From contig JALZUQ010000008.1 in NCBI GenBank assembly GCA_023301465.1, positions 108,054 through 172,053 of the forward strand: a stretch of DNA of 64,000 nt, read 5' to 3'. Numbering within the stretch: the stretch's first letter is position 1; each line of letters starts with the position of its first letter. A program made the translations under genes and the position numbers. The stretch is from Oligoflexales bacterium. GTDB taxonomy: Bacteria > Bdellovibrionota_B > Oligoflexia > Oligoflexales > JALZUQ01. This document shows positions 8,083 to 16,363 of this stretch, piece after piece. The notes beneath the pieces are model-generated. The model was not told the origin of the DNA. It worked only from the letters and a program-made list of their open reading frames with translations, and ran no database searches.

Positions 8083-9699
8083 ATGAAAAAACTTCTTTGC
8101 ATTGTATTGGATGGAGTCGGTGAATCTTCATCGGCTTACGGTAACGCCGTATTAAACGCAAGATGCCCTAACCTACAAAAACTGCGAGCTAATCACTGCT
8201 TTACAACCTTAGCTGCTCATGGGCATGCTGTGGGACTTCCAGAAACCAAAGATATAGGTAATAGCGAAGTTGGGCATAACGCTATTGGAGCTGGAAAAAT
8301 ATACGATCAAGGTGCAAAGCTTGTTCACAATGCAATACACACTAAAAAAATGTTTACGACAGATTTATGGAAACAAATCGTAGAACAAACCAATACCAAA
8401 GAAACTACACTTCATTTTTTAGGCCTGCTTTCTGATGGAAATGTTCATTCACATGAAGCTCATTTACACGCCATGCTTCGTCAAGCCTGCTTAGATGGTG
8501 TCAAAAAAGTAAGAGTTCATATTTTACTAGACGGCAGAGATGTCCAAGAAGGATCGTCGCTTAGCTACGTTGAAAAGCTCGAAACAGTCCTAGCAGAGGT
8601 CAATCAAACCACTGAGATGGACTATCAGATTGCATCTGGTGGTGGTCGCATGCACATGACAATGGACCGCTACGAAGCGGATTGGTCTATGGTAGAACGT
8701 GGGTGGAGAGCACATGTCGAAGGAGATGCAAAATCATTTTCAAACGCTCAATCCGCCATCGAGACATTTAGAGATGAGAACCCTGATTTAAGTGATCAGT
8801 ATATTCCATCTTTTGTAATCGCAGATAATAATGGACCTATTGGCAAAGTAAGTGATGGTGATGCTTTTGTACTGTTTAATTTTCGTGGTGATAGAGCCAT
8901 TGAGATTTCGTTAGCATTTACTGATAAAAATCTTCAAAAATTTTCAAAAAAAAGAAACCCCGACGTATTATATGCAGGCATGATGCAGTATGACGGTGAT
9001 TTAAAAATTCCAAATAACTTTCTTGTGCAACCTCCAAAAATCCTCGGAACTCTCAGCGAACACTTAATTGAACAGAAACTCAAATTGTTTGCTTGCAGTG
9101 AAACTCAAAAATACGGTCACGTTACTTACTTTTGGAACGGGAACAACAGTGGCTACATTGATAAAAAATATGAAAACCATATAGAAATACTTTCTGACAA
9201 CATACCTTTCGACCAGAAACCAGAGATGAAAGCTACAGAGATCACCAACTCTACTATTGCAGAAATGGCTAAAAGCTCTTTTGATTTTGGCCGCATTAAC
9301 TTTGCAAACGGTGATATGGTTGGTCATACGGGAAACTACGCCGCCACCATAAAAGCCATGGAAGTCATGGATATCGAAATTGGACGTTTGATCACAGCTG
9401 CAAAAAAATATGGGTACTGCGTTGCGATCACTGCCGACCATGGAAATGCAGATATTATGTTTGAAGGAAAAGCTTTTGATTCTTGGAAGCAGGATATGGA
9501 TAACCTCAAACCGAAAACTGCTCACACCATTAATCCGGTGCCATTCTATCTTTATGACCCATTCGAAAGAAAATTCAATCTTCAGGGTGATCACGGAAAA
9601 TTCGGGCTAGGAAACCTTGCAAATTGCTTTTTAGAGGTTATGGGGCTTCAAAAATCTGATTCTTTTATGGAGTCATTTTTAGAGCATAAAAAAAACTAA
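8083..9699 (+). CDS. gpmI: 2,3-bisphosphoglycerate-independent phosphoglycerate mutase
   Basis: It interconverts 3- and 2-phosphoglycerate in glycolysis through a phosphoserine intermediate with two metal ions. The start MKKLLCIVLDGVGE gives the first metal-binding Asp, and GNSEVGHNAIGAGK carries the nucleophilic serine. GRDVQEGSS, FNFRGDRAIE and TADHGNAD supply the remaining metal and substrate ligands. At 538 residues it is slightly longer than the common 510. The ATG follows CCGGAG. It is probably cotranscribed with hemE. Confidence 0.96.
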   Translation: MKKLLCIVLDGVGESSSAYGNAVLNARCPNLQKLRANHCFTTLAAHGHAVGLPETKDIGNSEVGHNAIGAGKIYDQGAKLVHNAIHTKKMFTTDLWKQIVEQTNTKETTLHFLGLLSDGNVHSHEAHLHAMLRQACLDGVKKVRVHILLDGRDVQEGSSLSYVEKLETVLAEVNQTTEMDYQIASGGGRMHMTMDRYEADWSMVERGWRAHVEGDAKSFSNAQSAIETFRDENPDLSDQYIPSFVIADNNGPIGKVSDGDAFVLFNFRGDRAIEISLAFTDKNLQKFSKKRNPDVLYAGMMQYDGDLKIPNNFLVQPPKILGTLSEHLIEQKLKLFACSETQKYGHVTYFWNGNNSGYIDKKYENHIEILSDNIPFDQKPEMKATEITNSTIAEMAKSSFDFGRINFANGDMVGHTGNYAATIKAMEVMDIEIGRLITAAKKYGYCVAITADHGNADIMFEGKAFDSWKQDMDNLKPKTAHTINPVPFYLYDPFERKFNLQGDHGKFGLGNLANCFLEVMGLQKSDSFMESFLEHKKN

Positions 9700-9849
9700 G
9701 AGTTAAGTAATAATTCAATAAAACCTTGCTTCACTTAAAAAAAATAGCTTCATGCTCATTCCCATCCATTCAATTTTTTATAAAAAGTTACTAATGCCGG
9801 ATCAAATTTTAACATATAGTCATACGCCATATGAAAAATAGTTAATGAA

Positions 9850-10908
9850 TCAACTTATATGCTTTTTGTTACTATGAGGCAATATAGAGCCACGAGCTAG
9901 ATACTTCATCGCATCAGGGTTTTCTCGGTAAAAACCCCTTATTAATTTTGCCAAACTCTTTTTAACTTCGTCATCTATTTCAATTATTGCAGAATGAGGA
10001 AGAACCTCAAGAATTTGTTGCTGCAACTTTTTTTGCGGGCCAGACATTTTCTCCAACCAAATCTCTAGCAAACCTCTATCCACATACTTTGGAAGCGACC
10101 CCAAAATACCTATATCGTTTTGGCCGTGAATGACCAGCCCTGCAATACTCCCACGATCAAGTGTCGTCACTTGGAAAAAATAAAGAGTATGATATTCTAG
10201 TTGTTTTCGTTCATCATCTTGCGAAGTTTTTCTTTTTTGGCTCGAAATTAATACTGATTTATAACTATCAAGAACAGCTTGTGCAAAATTTTCAACAAAA
10301 ACAATGTCTTGCTCAAAACTATTTTCACCTGTCTTCTTAGATGCAAAGCCCTCAAGATAAAAATGCACGACACCGCGGTGCCTTCCAAGAGTTGGTATAT
10401 AAAAATACTTATCACCTTCTGCTCTTGCTCGCTGAGAATAACTACCAAGAGCAGTTTCTACTGCTAAAGCAAATTCATTGGATTCTTCATCATTTGGAAG
10501 TCCGGGATTTAAATCCACCATCAGCCTCCAAGTTCCAGTTTTATCTTCTTTCATTTCAGTCCAACTGATATGTAAATGTATAGAAGGACAATGAGGATGC
10601 CTCGGGTGAATGATAACTGATAACGCCGTTGCTGCGTTTAGTCTTTTTTCAAGAATCCCTTCATACTGAACCTGAGAGAAGTTAATAGATGCACGGTTTA
10701 TATCAGGGCCATCGCCCACTAAACGACTTCCACCACCCCACTTGCCAGATTCTCTTTGCCAAATTTTTTTGAAAAAAATTGAGTTTCTCCCAAGAGTTTC
10801 TTCAAACATATCTCTGAGATGGTATTGAAATTTTGTAAGAACCTTAGAGGCAACGAGTGAAGGTGGGCTACTTGCCCAGATGATGTTGTCCCATGCTTCA
10901 TTTTCCAT
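9850..10908 (-). CDS. Divergent HemF-like coproporphyrinogen III oxidase
   Basis: The order of blocks matches oxygen-dependent HemF: WGGGSRLV then INFSQVQ, SVIIHPRHPHCPSIHLHISW, DLNPG, DKYFYIPTLGRHRGVVHFYLEGF, and the C-terminal LDRGSIAGL block. The first two conserved histidines of HemF (in IHPRHP and SIHLH) are kept. The glycine-rich WWFGGG block before DLTPYY is replaced by TWRLMV, and the third and fourth conserved histidines appear to be missing. It is therefore either a strongly diverged enzyme or a paralogue with altered chemistry. Its nearness to hemE (2 kb) fits heme synthesis. Length is 352 residues, slightly over the family norm. Confidence 0.7.
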   Translation of the reverse strand: MENEAWDNIIWASSPPSLVASKVLTKFQYHLRDMFEETLGRNSIFFKKIWQRESGKWGGGSRLVGDGPDINRASINFSQVQYEGILEKRLNAATALSVIIHPRHPHCPSIHLHISWTEMKEDKTGTWRLMVDLNPGLPNDEESNEFALAVETALGSYSQRARAEGDKYFYIPTLGRHRGVVHFYLEGFASKKTGENSFEQDIVFVENFAQAVLDSYKSVLISSQKRKTSQDDERKQLEYHTLYFFQVTTLDRGSIAGLVIHGQNDIGILGSLPKYVDRGLLEIWLEKMSGPQKKLQQQILEVLPHSAIIEIDDEVKKSLAKLIRGFYRENPDAMKYLARGSILPHSNKKHIS

Positions 10909-10949
10909 GATTACCTCTTAAATGATCTATATGATCATAACGAGATCTG

Positions 10950-11897
10950 TTACTTAAACAAAGTAAAAAAGTAAGCTAAAGTTATATAACTTAGATCACA
11001 ATAATTAAAGAATTTCTTACTGAAGGACGGATCTTTCATTTTTTTATAACCTCTAAGGTTAATAGCTAGATCATAGTAGATATCAAGTGGGAGATCAGAG
11101 TTTATTAATGCATGGTAATACAAAAGCAAATTGAAAAGCTCATTCATTTTACTATCTATTATTTTTTCATCTTTATACCTATTTGAAATCTTAGATCTAG
11201 TAGCTTCAAGCCTTTCATTTGAAAAAGCAAAATCTCTTTGTAAGAATTCTTTATCCAAATATTCATGTTTTAAAAACCATTCAACAAAAAACTGAATGAG
11301 CTCCTGACGTTTTTCCAAAGGGATTGTCTGCAAGAATTCATATTCAACTTTAATTGCCTCTCGTTCTAAATCCAAAATGACATTTTTAGATAGAGACTTT
11401 ATCCTTTGTAAAGTTCTATATGGACCAATTTCTTTATACTTAGAAACAGTATCAAAGAGATGGCCTAATTCATGAATAAAAAAAATCAAACTAACACGAT
11501 CACTAAAAAAACGATTAGCTGTTTGATCTATGAAAATTTTTGAGCGTTCAAGATAAACATGGAAGTCATACTCTCCTGAAAGAAACATATCTTCATACTC
11601 AAAAACAATCATATTCAATCTTATTTTATCATTAGAACCACCAAATCCTTGATGAACTCGTAAGTAATTTTTTAAAACTTCTCTTAAAATTTTTTTTTCA
11701 TCTTTTGAAAAACTTTTATCTTTGTGAACGATAAAATCTGAGAAATATTGCACCATGCCGTTCTCAACATGGTCTTCGAGACTATCTTGAAACCCCTCAT
11801 CGCAAGGGGCAGCATCCACTAAATGATTCATAAAGCACATAAAAAAAAGTGCGTAAACAAAGGTGAAATTAAAGTGATTTATATTCATTCTTTTCAT
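10950..11897 (-). CDS. Exported zincin-type protein with HELGH motif
   Basis: The N terminus has a positively charged start and a hydrophobic core (FTFVYALFFMCFM) ending near VDAAPC, consistent with a signal peptide. The HExxH zinc motif lies in FFIHELGHLFD (His147, Glu148, His151 counted from the ATG at 11912). The rest is charged and helical, with no family I recognise. An ATG at 11912 exists, but MKRMN at 11897 makes a more usual signal peptide. The small membrane-protein gene upstream ends at 11906. A role as secreted or periplasmic metallopeptidase is inference from the single motif. Confidence 0.6.
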   Translation of the reverse strand: MKRMNINHFNFTFVYALFFMCFMNHLVDAAPCDEGFQDSLEDHVENGMVQYFSDFIVHKDKSFSKDEKKILREVLKNYLRVHQGFGGSNDKIRLNMIVFEYEDMFLSGEYDFHVYLERSKIFIDQTANRFFSDRVSLIFFIHELGHLFDTVSKYKEIGPYRTLQRIKSLSKNVILDLEREAIKVEYEFLQTIPLEKRQELIQFFVEWFLKHEYLDKEFLQRDFAFSNERLEATRSKISNRYKDEKIIDSKMNELFNLLLYYHALINSDLPLDIYYDLAINLRGYKKMKDPSFSKKFFNYCDLSYITLAYFFTLFK

Positions 11898-11905
11898 GAA
11901 GTCTA

Positions 11906-12094
11906 TTAGCACAAAAAATACTCAGCAACAAAACAAAATGCCGCCATAGCCCTATCATCGTTTTTAGAAACAGTATCCCACAGGCCTAACACAAATAATT
12001 TTTGCCAGTCATGCAGATAAGTAAAGGGCAACAAACCAAAGATCATATGAATCATTCCAGTTGCCATCAATAAAACACCGTGTATTCCAACCAT
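11906..12094 (-). CDS. Short membrane protein, truncated DUF6463-like
   Basis: The 62 residues start with MVGIHGVLLMATGMIHMIFGLLPF and continue with WDTVSKNDDRAMAAFCF, which resembles the first half of DUF6463-type small membrane proteins (about 120 residues with four helices, from memory). It stops after AEYFLC, so the second helix pair is missing. A good ribosome site (AAAAGGA, seven bases before ATG) suggests it is still translated. The stop codon lies just before the zincin gene. It could be a remnant of a longer gene or a genuine mini-protein. Confidence 0.4.
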   Translation of the reverse strand: MVGIHGVLLMATGMIHMIFGLLPFTYLHDWQKLFVLGLWDTVSKNDDRAMAAFCFVAEYFLC

Positions 12095-12151
12095 GATTAG
12101 ATCCTTTTATCGAATGAGTTCCTTGGTTCACAATCTCCACTACCAGAAAAC

Positions 12152-12187
12152 ACAAAAAGCCCAGATGAAAAACATCCGGGCTTTTTA
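12152..12187 (-). terminator. Rho-independent terminator after rpsT
   Basis: On the minus strand AGCCCGGATG and CATCTGGGCT pair around a TTTTT loop (one mismatch), followed by TTTTTGTG. It lies 20 bases past the rpsT stop. An A-run on the other side makes it partly bidirectional. Confidence 0.85.
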
Positions 12188-12206
12188 ATCGGTAAACCAA
12201 ATCAAG

Positions 12207-12467
12207 TTATTTTGCTTTTGCAATCAACTTAGATAAACGGCTAATTTTTCTAGATGCTGTCTTACGGTTTAAAACACCTTTACGACCAGCTTTTGCAAGC
12301 GTCTTTTGAGCTAATTGAAACAACTTCGCTGCTTCATCAGATCCTTTTTCTGCTGCTTCTTTAAAGTTTTTAACAACTTTTCTTACAGTACTCATGTGAG
12401 AGCGGTTTCTTAAACGTGCTTTTGCAGCTGTTTTAATTCTTTTCTTTGATGACTTATGATTTGCCAC
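12207..12467 (-). CDS. rpsT: 30S ribosomal protein S20
   Basis: It binds 16S rRNA and stabilises the small subunit. The start MANHKSSKKRIKTAAKARLRN and the Lys/Arg-rich three-helix sequence to KLIAKAK are typical, and 86 residues is the usual length. ATG at 12467 follows GGAGAACATACAGTG. It is followed by a strong terminator. Confidence 0.97.
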   Translation of the reverse strand: MANHKSSKKRIKTAAKARLRNRSHMSTVRKVVKNFKEAAEKGSDEAAKLFQLAQKTLAKAGRKGVLNRKTASRKISRLSKLIAKAK

Positions 12468-12539
12468 TGTATGTTCTCCATTTGCAGTTTTCTTGCCTGC
12501 ATTGCTTTACGAAATCTCTACCCTAAACATCTAACAACC

Positions 12540-12980
12540 CTACCCAAATTTGTCAATCGCCCCTGTTGCAAGGCGGTCGGCTCGCTCATTATTTGGGTCA
12601 CCTGCGTGGCCCTTGACCCAGTTCCATTCGATAGAGCTGTGAAAATCTACTTGCTCCAAAAGAGCCTCCCAGAGGTCTCGGTTTTTAACTGGCTTTTTTT
12701 GGCTGTTTTTCCAGTCCCTTGCAAGCCAACCACTAATCCAGTCCTTTTTAAATGCATCCACAACGTATTTGCTATCTGAATACACCGCGATATCGCAAGG
12801 CTCCTTCATGGCCCTCATCCCCTCTATCACCGCCAAAAGCTCCATACGGTTATTGGTGGTTTGAGGCTCATACCCTGAAAGCTCTTTTTCGTGCCCCTCA
12901 AACATTAGCACAGATCCCCAACCTCCGGGTCCGGGGTTTCCTGAGCATGCACCATCAGTATATATCGTTACTTTTTTCAT
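12540..12980 (-). CDS. rnhA: Ribonuclease HI
   Basis: It degrades RNA in RNA-DNA hybrids. The four carboxylates are visible: Asp in IYTDGACSGNPG, Glu in NNRMELLAV, Asp in YSDSKYVVDAF and Asp in NERADRLA. WVKGHAGDPNNE holds the catalytic-loop histidine. Length of 146 residues is standard. ATG at 12980 follows AAAGGAG. It sits between rpsT and the rpsR-rpmB operon and may be transcribed on its own. Confidence 0.97.
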   Translation of the reverse strand: MKKVTIYTDGACSGNPGPGGWGSVLMFEGHEKELSGYEPQTTNNRMELLAVIEGMRAMKEPCDIAVYSDSKYVVDAFKKDWISGWLARDWKNSQKKPVKNRDLWEALLEQVDFHSSIEWNWVKGHAGDPNNERADRLATGAIDKFG

Positions 12981-13010
12981 GGATTACTCCTTTAAAATGC
13001 TGAGCCCACA

Positions 13011-13050
13011 AAAAAACCCTCAAATCTAAATCTAGTTTTGAGGGTTTTTT
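13011..13050 (-). terminator. Terminator of the rpsR-rpmB-small basic protein operon
   Basis: AAAAACCCTCAAA and TTTTGAGGGTTTTTT form a perfect stem around a loop of about ten bases. On the minus strand the stem ends in a run of T, 20 bases beyond the stop at 13069. T and A runs on both sides suggest it works in both directions. Confidence 0.85.
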
Positions 13051-13068
13051 GTAAACAGATGACGGTTG

Positions 13069-13173
13069 TTACTTTTTGCCGCCAGCAATTTTTTGTTTGA
13101 TACGTTCTTTAAGTTTACGCATCGCCTTACGACGCTTCACTTTTGGAGTTCTACGATTATCGCCTCGTCCCAT
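13069..13173 (-). CDS. Small basic protein, 34 residues, in ribosomal operon (Thx-like?)
   Basis: The frame begins MGRGDNRRTPKVKRRK and ends AGGKK; 16 of 34 residues are Lys or Arg. ATG at 13173 follows AAAAGGAG with five-base spacing, and the gene lies 27 bases after rpmB and before the operon terminator. MGRGD and the size recall the small-subunit peptide Thx (bTHX), but the remainder does not match the Thx sequences I remember. An RNA-binding ribosomal accessory role is inferred from charge and context. Confidence 0.7.
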   Translation of the reverse strand: MGRGDNRRTPKVKRRKAMRKLKERIKQKIAGGKK

Positions 13174-13200
13174 AACTTCTCCTTTTATCTTACGTGCTCG

Positions 13201-13431
13201 TTACTTGAGTTTATGACCAAATTTCTTTGCAAACTTATCAATACCTAACTTGTCGATGGTACGGATCGTTGAAACAGAAACTTTGAATGAAACAAACTTA
13301 CCTAATTCAGTTGACCAAAACTTCTTTTGTTGAAGGTTTGGTAAAAATCTATGCTTCGTTCTAGATTTAGACTTAGAAACACGGTTTCCAACCTGAACGT
13401 TTTTTCCTGATAGTTCACACTTACGAGACAT
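13201..13431 (-). CDS. rpmB: 50S ribosomal protein L28
   Basis: The 76 residues begin MSRKCELSGKNVQVGNRVS and continue with SKSRTKHRFLPNLQQKKFW, the L28 signature, ending IDKFAKKFGHKLK. An open frame extends 44 codons further upstream inside rpsR, but the ATG at 13431 gives the conserved N terminus. The gene begins one base after the rpsR stop. A single CxxxSGK near the start is retained, without a full zinc-ribbon set of cysteines. Confidence 0.95.
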   Translation of the reverse strand: MSRKCELSGKNVQVGNRVSKSKSRTKHRFLPNLQQKKFWSTELGKFVSFKVSVSTIRTIDKLGIDKFAKKFGHKLK

Positions 13432-13432
13432 A

Positions 13433-13870
13433 TTATTCTCCTGAAGTTGGCTTAGGAGCATCCGTACTTGGAGCTGCATCACTACTTGGAGTTGGAGCTG
13501 CACCACGTGGACCAGAATCTCTATCTCTAGAACCTTGTCCGTCACGTCTACTACGTTGATCAAAAATCTTTGCTCTCATTCTGTCGCGGTCGAAACCAGC
13601 GTAAGAAAGAGTAACCATTCCGGTAAAACCTTTTTCGCTACGGTGAGCAGTACTGTAAGGAAGAATTGCTAAGTATCTAGCTCTCTTTACAGCTTTGCAA
13701 ATTGCTCTTTGTTGCTTTGCAGTCGCACCCGAAATTCTTCTTGGAATTATTTTGCCGCGATCAGTGATAAACCGTTTAAGTATATCTGGGCTTTTGTAAT
13801 CCACAACCGTGTACGGATCGAGTGTTCTTTTTCTACGAGTTAAAAGTCGCTTTTTCTTTCTGTAAGCCAT
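13433..13870 (-). CDS. rpsR: 30S ribosomal protein S18 with long C-terminal extension
   Basis: Residues 1-78 are a normal S18 core: [25 protein letters not shown] and [23 protein letters not shown]. The protein then runs on for about 67 residues, first [23 protein letters not shown], then a low-complexity tail rich in Arg/Asp and finally Pro/Ala/Ser/Thr (ends PKPTSGE). Usual S18 is 75-80 residues. ATG at 13870 is chosen over 13894 because MAYRKKKR is the conserved start and follows CAGGAA. The gene leads an operon with rpmB; rpsF and rplI, common partners, are absent here. Confidence 0.94.
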   Translation of the reverse strand: MAYRKKKRLLTRRKRTLDPYTVVDYKSPDILKRFITDRGKIIPRRISGATAKQQRAICKAVKRARYLAILPYSTAHRSEKGFTGMVTLSYAGFDRDRMRAKIFDQRSRRDGQGSRDRDSGPRGAAPTPSSDAAPSTDAPKPTSGE

Positions 13871-14049
13871 TTTCCTGCCTACTCCTTCCATCAATAGGGA
13901 ACAAACATAAGCTAAATTAAGGCTTTAAATCAATGCCTAATATCTTGTTTGCGTGATTTTTTTTATGGCCGTATAACCAAAGAGCTTAATCACACCATTT
14001 AGCTCAATAATTAAGCAATATTTGGGGTTTAGAAGGAACAAAAACAAGC

Positions 14050-16317
14050 ATGGCTCAAGAAAACTCCCACTCAGAACCAACAAATAAGCAGTCACCACTC
14101 TTATATAAGGTGGCAATTTACTCTCCTGTGAATCAGCTTTTTACATATCAAAGCCTCCAGCCCATCGAAAGTGGCTCTAGGGTAGTCATACCCTTCGGCC
14201 CCCGAAAACTAACCGGCGTCATTATTTGTGAAGACGATAACCGTAACCACAAATTTAAATTAAGAAATATCATGGAAGTGATTGATACAAAGGAACCTGC
14301 TTTTGACTCGAAGCAAGTCCAAATGGCACAGTGGTTAAGTTCCTACTACGGCCACCCACTTGGTGAAGTTTTTAAATCCATGCTCCCGGCATCTATTAAA
14401 AAAACCAAAGCATCTTATGTTGCGATCACCAACACAGGACGAAAGAATATTCTGTTGGCAAAGATTTTTTCTAAAAAAGACATTTACACCAAAGCAACAC
14501 TATTAAAACACCTACAAAAACAAAACCTTGATTTAGAAGAACTCATCAAGCTCAAAGAACTCCAGCTTACCGAAACATCTACTTCTCAAAACCGCACCTT
14601 TTCTGAAAACTCAGACAAAGAAGACGAAAAACGTTTTCAACATGGAACCAAAGAACTCGAAGTCACACCTCACCCTCAACAAACATTAGCAATTGATAGC
14701 ATTTGTGATTCATTGCATAAAAGTGAGTACCAAACTTTTTTACTTCACGGAATCACAGGTTCTGGTAAAACCTTAGTTTATATCCGCTGTATTCAAGAAA
14801 TGCTTGCCAAAAACACTGACGCACAAGCATTGGTCTTAGTTCCTGAAATATCCTTAACCCCTCAAATGACCTCTAGGTTTCAAAGCCCCTTCGGAGATAG
14901 AGTTGCCATTGTTCATTCAGCCATGACGGCTAAGCAGCGGTGGGAGCAACTCGGCAGAATCAAAAACGGTGATGCCAGCATTCTAATTGGACCGAGGTCT
15001 GCCGTGTTTTCATCCTTTAAAAACCTAAAACTTGTCTTTGTGGATGAAGAACATGATTCGTCTTACAAGCAGGCTTCTGGACTCAGGTACAATGCTAGAG
15101 ATGTTGCTGTTTATCGCTGCCATCAAACGAAAATCCCTTGTGTACTTGGATCTGCAACACCGAGTCTTGAGACTTATGAAAACTCATTGAACTCAAAGTA
15201 CAAACTATTAGAAATGACGGAACGCCCTACTGGTGGAAGTTTGCCTTCACATTCTTTTGTCAAAACTGAAAGCATCAGCTACCGCGTTCAATCGAAACTG
15301 GGAAGTGATCAAGGCGACCCTCCGTTATTAGACCCAAGGATTCTTCGAGATATTCAAAACAACTTTGAAAAAGGGCACCAGTGTATCGTGATTGTTAATA
15401 GGCGTGGTTTTGCTTATTACCTTAAAAACAAAAACCAAGATATTCTACAGTGCCCAAAATGCCGTATTTCGCTAACTGTCCACCAATATTCAACAGAACT
15501 AAGATGCCACTACTGCGACTATACGACAGTGACCAAAAACTATGAAAATGAGGGAGACCTGATTAGCGTCGGCTATGGGTCTCAAAGAATGGAAGATTTT
15601 CTCACAAAGAAACTACCACAGTTAAAAATCGCAAGACTTGACAGCGACACCACCTCTAAAAAAGGCGTCCTTGAAAAAACACTTACCGCATTCAGAAACA
15701 AAGAGATCCACTTGCTTGTTGGTACTCAGATGCTTGCAAAGGGTCATGATTTTCCAAACGTGACGCTTGTTGTCTTGAGTGATTTAGAGCAAATGCTGAA
15801 TTTTGCAGACTTTAGGGCTGGCGAGAGGACCTACCAACTCATTTCTCAAGCTAGTGGACGTGCTGGTCGAGGTGACTCTGCTGGAAAAGTAATCTTACAA
15901 ACCAGTCAATCAGAAAACGAGATCATTCAAAATGCTGTCAGGGGCAATTACCAAGACTTTGCAACAAAAGAGATCAATTTACGCAAAGAACTTGGCTACC
16001 CACCATTTCGAAGGTTCACGGTGATGGAGTTTAAATCAAAAAATGAAAAGGTACTCCAAGAGGTTTGTCACAAAATTAGCCAATGGGTGGATAAACTTTA
16101 TACCCAAAGAATTTATGAAATCTCGCAAATGGAGGTGCTGGGCCCTTCCACACCAACTGTTGATCTCTTAAGAGGCTATCACCGTCAAATCATCAGTATT
16201 TTTTCATCAGATATGAAATTTCAAAGACACTTCTTTGACGCTTTCCACGCCCGGTTTACAAAGCTTCCGACCCAGGTAAGTTTTTCCATTGATGTTGATG
16301 CACAATCCCTCCTATAA
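14050..16317 (+). CDS. priA: Primosomal protein N' (replication restart helicase) with half a zinc domain
   Basis: It rebuilds replication forks by loading the primosome. Walker A is GITGSGKT at 234-241, DEEH lies at 332-335, and GSATPSLET, GTQMLAKGHDFPNVTLV and SQASGRAGRGDSAGKV give the later SF2 motifs. The zinc region keeps only CPKC (468-471) and CHYC (486-489). The first CxxC pair (after RRGFAYYL) and the last (after the CHYC pair) are missing, so only one of the two canonical zinc sites can form. At 755 residues the rest is full length. It is followed 46 bases later by clpP. Confidence 0.95.
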   Translation: MAQENSHSEPTNKQSPLLYKVAIYSPVNQLFTYQSLQPIESGSRVVIPFGPRKLTGVIICEDDNRNHKFKLRNIMEVIDTKEPAFDSKQVQMAQWLSSYYGHPLGEVFKSMLPASIKKTKASYVAITNTGRKNILLAKIFSKKDIYTKATLLKHLQKQNLDLEELIKLKELQLTETSTSQNRTFSENSDKEDEKRFQHGTKELEVTPHPQQTLAIDSICDSLHKSEYQTFLLHGITGSGKTLVYIRCIQEMLAKNTDAQALVLVPEISLTPQMTSRFQSPFGDRVAIVHSAMTAKQRWEQLGRIKNGDASILIGPRSAVFSSFKNLKLVFVDEEHDSSYKQASGLRYNARDVAVYRCHQTKIPCVLGSATPSLETYENSLNSKYKLLEMTERPTGGSLPSHSFVKTESISYRVQSKLGSDQGDPPLLDPRILRDIQNNFEKGHQCIVIVNRRGFAYYLKNKNQDILQCPKCRISLTVHQYSTELRCHYCDYTTVTKNYENEGDLISVGYGSQRMEDFLTKKLPQLKIARLDSDTTSKKGVLEKTLTAFRNKEIHLLVGTQMLAKGHDFPNVTLVVLSDLEQMLNFADFRAGERTYQLISQASGRAGRGDSAGKVILQTSQSENEIIQNAVRGNYQDFATKEINLRKELGYPPFRRFTVMEFKSKNEKVLQEVCHKISQWVDKLYTQRIYEISQMEVLGPSTPTVDLLRGYHRQIISIFSSDMKFQRHFFDAFHARFTKLPTQVSFSIDVDAQSLL

Positions 16318-16363
16318 TAGAAACTCATTTGAAGCACCTAATACTTAATCACGAAGAGAGTAA

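Noticed and set aside
9064..9594. 176-residue open frame on the minus strand inside gpmI
   Set aside because: It lies fully within a clear gpmI gene, has no motifs, and its composition reflects the antisense of conserved coding sequence.
12456..12779. 107-residue plus-strand frame over rnhA
   Set aside because: It is antisense to rnhA, has no ribosome site and no recognisable domain.
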